From Epiperipatus broadwayi (lineage: Eukaryota; Onychophora; Udeonychophora; Euonychophora; Peripatidae): 64,000 nt of DNA. Both the position numbers and the translations under genes were made by a program. Location of the stretch: contig JAQFVV010000029.1 in the NCBI GenBank assembly GCA_028023455.1, positions 10,582,644-10,646,643 on the forward strand, given 5' to 3'. Each line of letters starts with the position of its first letter. Position 1 is the first letter of the stretch. Of this stretch, positions 60,691 through 64,000 are shown one piece after another. The notes beneath the pieces were generated by a model. The model was not told the DNA's origin and searched no databases. It worked only from the letters and a program-made list of their open reading frames with translations.

Positions 60691-61643
60691 CAGTGATGGC
60701 CAATCTTTTGAGCTCAGTATGTTAAAATTCACCAAAAAACTGAGCATAACTTAGGTTGGGTGTCATTTCAAGAAAAATCCATAATTTTGTGATATTTGTA
60801 GCTCTAACAAAAAAAAGTTATAATTTTAATATAAGTACTATATTTAATAAACCAAAAATAAATAATTCTTTACCTAACCTGCTTAGTGACTTTTTTTGTT
60901 CATGAATTTTATTGGCTAGATCTTCAATTGAAGGTTGGTATTTCATACATTTCCAGCCCAAGCACTACTATTTTCATCTGTCAGTCATTTTCTTTTATTG
61001 GTTTTGATATTATTTAACAGTGAAAATAAGATCTCATAAAATTACGTAGAAGGAAAAATTGTGAGTAAAGTCATCGCTATATTTTTCAGGGTGCTAAAAG
61101 TGTTTGATAATCAGTTTCAAGCACTTCAAATTTCCTGTTCATATGGGCATTTCTCTTCATTCTCCAAGTGACATCTTTCCAAATTCTCAAGCTTTGACCT
61201 CAAGTCAACAAACACCTGAGCCCAGATGCTGTCTGTTGCATCTTCAAATCATCAATTTGTATCCATTGGAAACCATTTAATTACAAACTACTGTAGACTA
61301 CTACATCCGGATACTTGGTAATTTTCATTGTCTGTTTCAGGCTTCTAAATTGATTAAATCTTTCACTGAACTGGTCAAGTAATGAGTTTAAAATATGCTG
61401 GACTTTATATACAAGGGCTCCATTTCATTTTGTACAGTTATGCTGACCTTCTCAAAATACTTTATTACTCGAGGAAAATATATATGTTTTAGTTTCGACA
61501 TCTCACTTGAAAATTTTAAGTTTACTTCCAAAATCGTTTATGTATCCAAACATAATGTCAATACTTTTGCCAAAACCTTGTAAGTTCAGTTCATTAATAT
61601 GAACAGAGAGATCTGTAAAAAAAATCAGTGTGTTGACCTACTT
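60691..61643 (-). pseudogene. hAT transposase C-terminal part with one terminal repeat, decayed
   Basis: Begins at the element end CAGTGATGGCCAATCTTTTG. On the minus strand, from the right, TDLSVHINELNLQGFGKSI then DIMFGYINDFGSKLKIFK (61610-61505) matches the central part of GTF2IRD2-like hAT transposases (the LN..LQG...I repeat followed by F..KL). Further pieces are QFSERFNQFRSLKQTMKI (about 61380-61330) and, near 61000-60920, MKYQPSIEDLANKIHEQKK, the usual C-terminal end. Stops and frameshifts are frequent. The 5' half is replaced at 61644 by a LINE fragment, so no target duplication can be seen. Confidence 0.75.
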
Positions 61644-62495
61644 ATGTTGTTTTACATTCTTAAGACTTTTATTTTCTTCTACAGCTTTTCTTGCTAGTTC
61701 ACAGTTATACTTTCTTATATCATTTTCAACTCTTTTCCTCACCATTTTACAAAATTTGAGATATTCAATTCTTTTTAGTGCATCATTTTTGTATATCTTC
61801 ATATTTCTTCTTTTCTTCATAAATTCTCTAGTCTCAGTAGAAATTTTATTAGTCAATTGCTGCTTTTTTCTACCAGCTATCTTTGTTGCAATTTTTAAAA
61901 GTGTATCGGTTATTTTCATATTAATATCATTCAAATCTAAATCATGTTCAAAATCTACTAATACTTGAAACCGATTTGTAAGTTCTAATTTAAATTCATT
62001 AGAATGTTTCTGAAGATTAGGAATATCAACTGTAAATATTGTTTTTCTTAACAATTTTTGTCTTTCTAGTTTTACATTAACATGTATCTTGCACCTTACT
62101 AATTGATGATCACTTCCTGTGTTAAATCTATTAAGAACATTACAATCTTGAAATATGTATTTCCTGTTAGTCAAAATATAATCCAATTCTGCTGTACCTT
62201 CATTTGGATGCTTCCATGTCCATTTTCTTTTAACATTTTTTCACAAAAAAAGAATTCATAATATAAAATTTTTCTTTTTCTGCAAAATCCACAAGTCTAT
62301 GTCCGCTCTCATTTCTATTACCATAACCAAAATTACCTACAGCACTTACATCTTTCATTTGTTTACCAATTCTAGCATTAAAGTCTCCCATAACAATTTT
62401 AAAATGTTGTTTACTCTGATCAAAAGCCTTTTGTACATCCATATTATAACGATCCGGAAATAGTGCACTAACGTCATCTGCACTACAGGGTGCCA
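61644..62495 (-). pseudogene. RTE-type LINE fragment with endonuclease end, truncated at both ends
   Basis: The minus-strand frame 62496-62230 has the endonuclease motif IVMGDFNARIG. After a frameshift, the frame 62186-61638 has LDYILTNRKYIF and GSDHQLVRCKI, the last catalytic motif of AP-type endonucleases. It then continues through [18 protein letters not shown] to KNVKQH, nearly identical to the start of the 38-kb frame. The reverse transcriptase is missing: the copy stops at ACAACAT and is joined to the hAT. LINEs lose 5' ends on insertion, so loss of the 3' end means a later deletion or rearrangement. It supplies the missing upstream part of the family. Confidence 0.85.
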
Positions 62496-63868
62496 TCTAG
62501 GCATTTAAACCTAGAAAAATTTATAAAGTAGGCAGATACGTAAGTCAAAAAAAATATTTATTTTATATATTTTGATTCCAGTCGTTAGCCCATTGTCACT
62601 AGCTCAGTAGAAGAACAGAGATTTATATTTTATAAAAAATTCTTATCTAAGAATATATATAAAAAAGAATAAAGTAAGCCACTGCCAGTAATAATACACA
62701 CAAACATTTATTTACGCACACATATATATATATAAATTTATTATTATTATTATTTTAGCATGTTTACTTTAACATTTAACATTATTTTTAACTTTTATTT
62801 TAGATTTTAATTTACATTTTAATTTTTATATTATTATAAGTTCACACAGATGGGTTTATAAAAGTTTGTTTTAAAATGTTGAGTATAGATCGGTTACATA
62901 GATTACACGGTTAAAAAAACATTCCAAAATAAACATAAACGATCAAAATACAAAGTCATTGATACTGTCAATTGCATAGGGAATACAAAAAACCCAATGG
63001 TATTCATCATAAGATACCGCAGAGACACCAATAACTTAAAAGACATCCGAATAAATACATTTTAGATACTCACCGTAAGGTATCATTATTTATGGAATGT
63101 CTATATATTTTGATCAAATATGAAAAACAAAAACATAATTAACCGATAACGAATCCATGCAACGTCCATACCCAACTTAAATTTAATGCATTTTTATTTA
63201 GAATGTCGAGTATGAATAGACTACATAGATTTGCATTTGAAAGAAAATATTCTATTCTTATTTAACCTTAGGCCAAAAGTTCACAGTCAAACTAACGTCA
63301 ATTCATCTGATATATTGATGCATTCAATGTAATACGAAATATGGCAGCACAAAAGGTTAAGAGAAGAAATTGCCTCTCGTCAGATAGGAATACTACATCT
63401 ATCTGACAAGAAGAGCAATAAAAAAAACTCCATAGGAAGGAACTGTGGTCTCTGTCTTATAATTCCTCCCATAGGCAAAATGAGTGTGTGCAGCATATAA
63501 AGCGATTCTGCCCGTAGCGAAATCTCGTACTACATCTACTAATTACACCAATATATCCAATCCATTGACCCAATTTAACTACGAAACAAATAACCTAAGA
63601 TTACCCTCCCCTAATATAACTTTACTAATCTATATAGCCATTCATGCCGACTTAAGTTTAACATTTATATAATTTAATTTAACGAAAACAAAACAGTCAT
63701 AATAAAACTTAAAAGAACAAAAAAAAAAATAAATGGAAATGATTTTACAAAAGACATCAAATTAAAATTACTTATTAGTAAATAAAATTGGTCAGATAGG
63801 ATTCTATTGCAATTATTTTAAATACAAAAAGTTTTTAATTTAATGTTCATTAATTATAAAGTTCTTAC

Positions 63869-63955
63869 AGTTTTAAACAGTTCATTTTTATCCATTGCTT
63901 GCCGTTTGAACGTGAATTCCCACACCGTCCTAAAGAGATTGGTTGAGTTAGCCAT
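63869..63955 (-). CDS. Possible first coding exon of the minus-strand host gene
   Basis: Read on the minus strand, an ATG in a good animal start context (AAACAATGG) opens 29 codons (MANSTNLFRTVWEFTFKRQ followed by AMDKNELFKT). An in-frame TAA lies 45 nt upstream at the window edge. The exon ends in ACT directly before a strong donor, GTAAGA. It ends in phase 0, the phase in which the exon at 53767-53713 begins, so the two can be joined without a frameshift. The sequence around it is less AT-rich and less repetitive than the introns. The peptide alone is too short for family assignment. The start of a PX domain would be expected near here, so an unseen exon between this one and the next is possible. 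It could also be a chance frame; mRNA evidence is lacking. Confidence 0.45.
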
Positions 63956-64000
63956 TGTTTTTTTATTTATCCGGAGGTCTTTTAGTTTAGCTGGTTCTTA

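Larger units (their letters stand above)
53768..63868 (-). other. Intron of about 10 kb between first two recognised exons
   Basis: Holds a foldback at 54.8 kb, two hAT derivatives with 8-bp duplications, a palindrome at 57.5 kb and a truncated RTE joined to a decayed hAT at 60.7-62.5 kb. The 62.5-63.8 kb part is AT-rich with no recognised element. An additional exon could hide here. Confidence 0.4.

Noticed and set aside
61630-61968. 112-codon plus-strand frame
   Set aside because: Antisense shadow of the minus-strand LINE fragment.
1-64000. CRISPR array, operons, riboswitches or bacterial signals
   Set aside because: None present. Repeats are dispersed or inverted with no regular spacers, and the splice sites and transposon types are eukaryotic.

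Overview
The window is very AT-rich animal DNA. There are no bacterial-type genes or operons. It is full of transposable elements that are typical of invertebrate genomes: non-LTR (RTE-like) retrotransposons, Penelope-like elements, hAT DNA transposons, a mariner-type MITE, and many foldback repeats. I infer an invertebrate metazoan, possibly an arthropod, but nothing in the window fixes the taxon.

Host gene. Four short exons can be read on the minus strand, with good splice sites and matching codon phases: 63955-63869 (possible first coding exon), 53767-53713, 13480-13395 and 3437-3322. Exons two to four join into one open frame. Its C-terminal half resembles the second half of a PX (phosphoinositide-binding) domain of the p40/p47phox, NOXO1 or SH3PXD2 type. 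The rest of the window is then about 3 kb of downstream sequence plus three large introns (about 10, 40 and 10 kb) packed with repeats.

Repeat layout. 0-11.1 kb: five foldback copies of one family, a tRNA-Gly-like sequence, a mariner-type MITE, decayed RTE pieces, a dead hAT transposase and a small hAT MITE. 12-17.7 kb: diverged foldbacks, a separate hammerhead motif and an RTE relic. 18.6-19.0 kb: a clean hAT MITE with an 8-bp target duplication. 19.6-27.3 kb: duplicated repeats, two large palindromes, and two GC-richer blocks of unknown or LTR-like nature. 34.3-34.7 kb: a palindrome carrying a hammerhead-like fold. 38.0-39.9 kb: a 5'-truncated RTE-type element with an intact 643-residue reverse transcriptase frame. 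45.9-47.5 kb: a gutted LINE with zinc knuckles. 47.8-48.7 kb: two head-to-head Penelope GIY-YIG endonuclease ends. 52.3-62.5 kb: more foldbacks, three hAT derivatives, and a truncated RTE joined to a decayed hAT.

Main discovery. The commonest repeat is a foldback family whose arms each hold a compact 42-nt sequence. It has every part of a type I hammerhead self-cleaving ribozyme: a CUGANGA box, a small stem II, GAAAC, a palindromic ACUAGU stem III, a GUC cleavage site and a closing stem I. Several copies are bounded by 12-15 bp target-site duplications, which points to retrotransposition. One copy holds a head-to-tail 456-bp cleavage-site-to-cleavage-site unit. These features match Penelope-associated or retrozyme-like ribozyme elements. 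At least three further hammerhead-like sequences of different sequence type occur in the window, and many lie in the sense direction of the host gene's introns.
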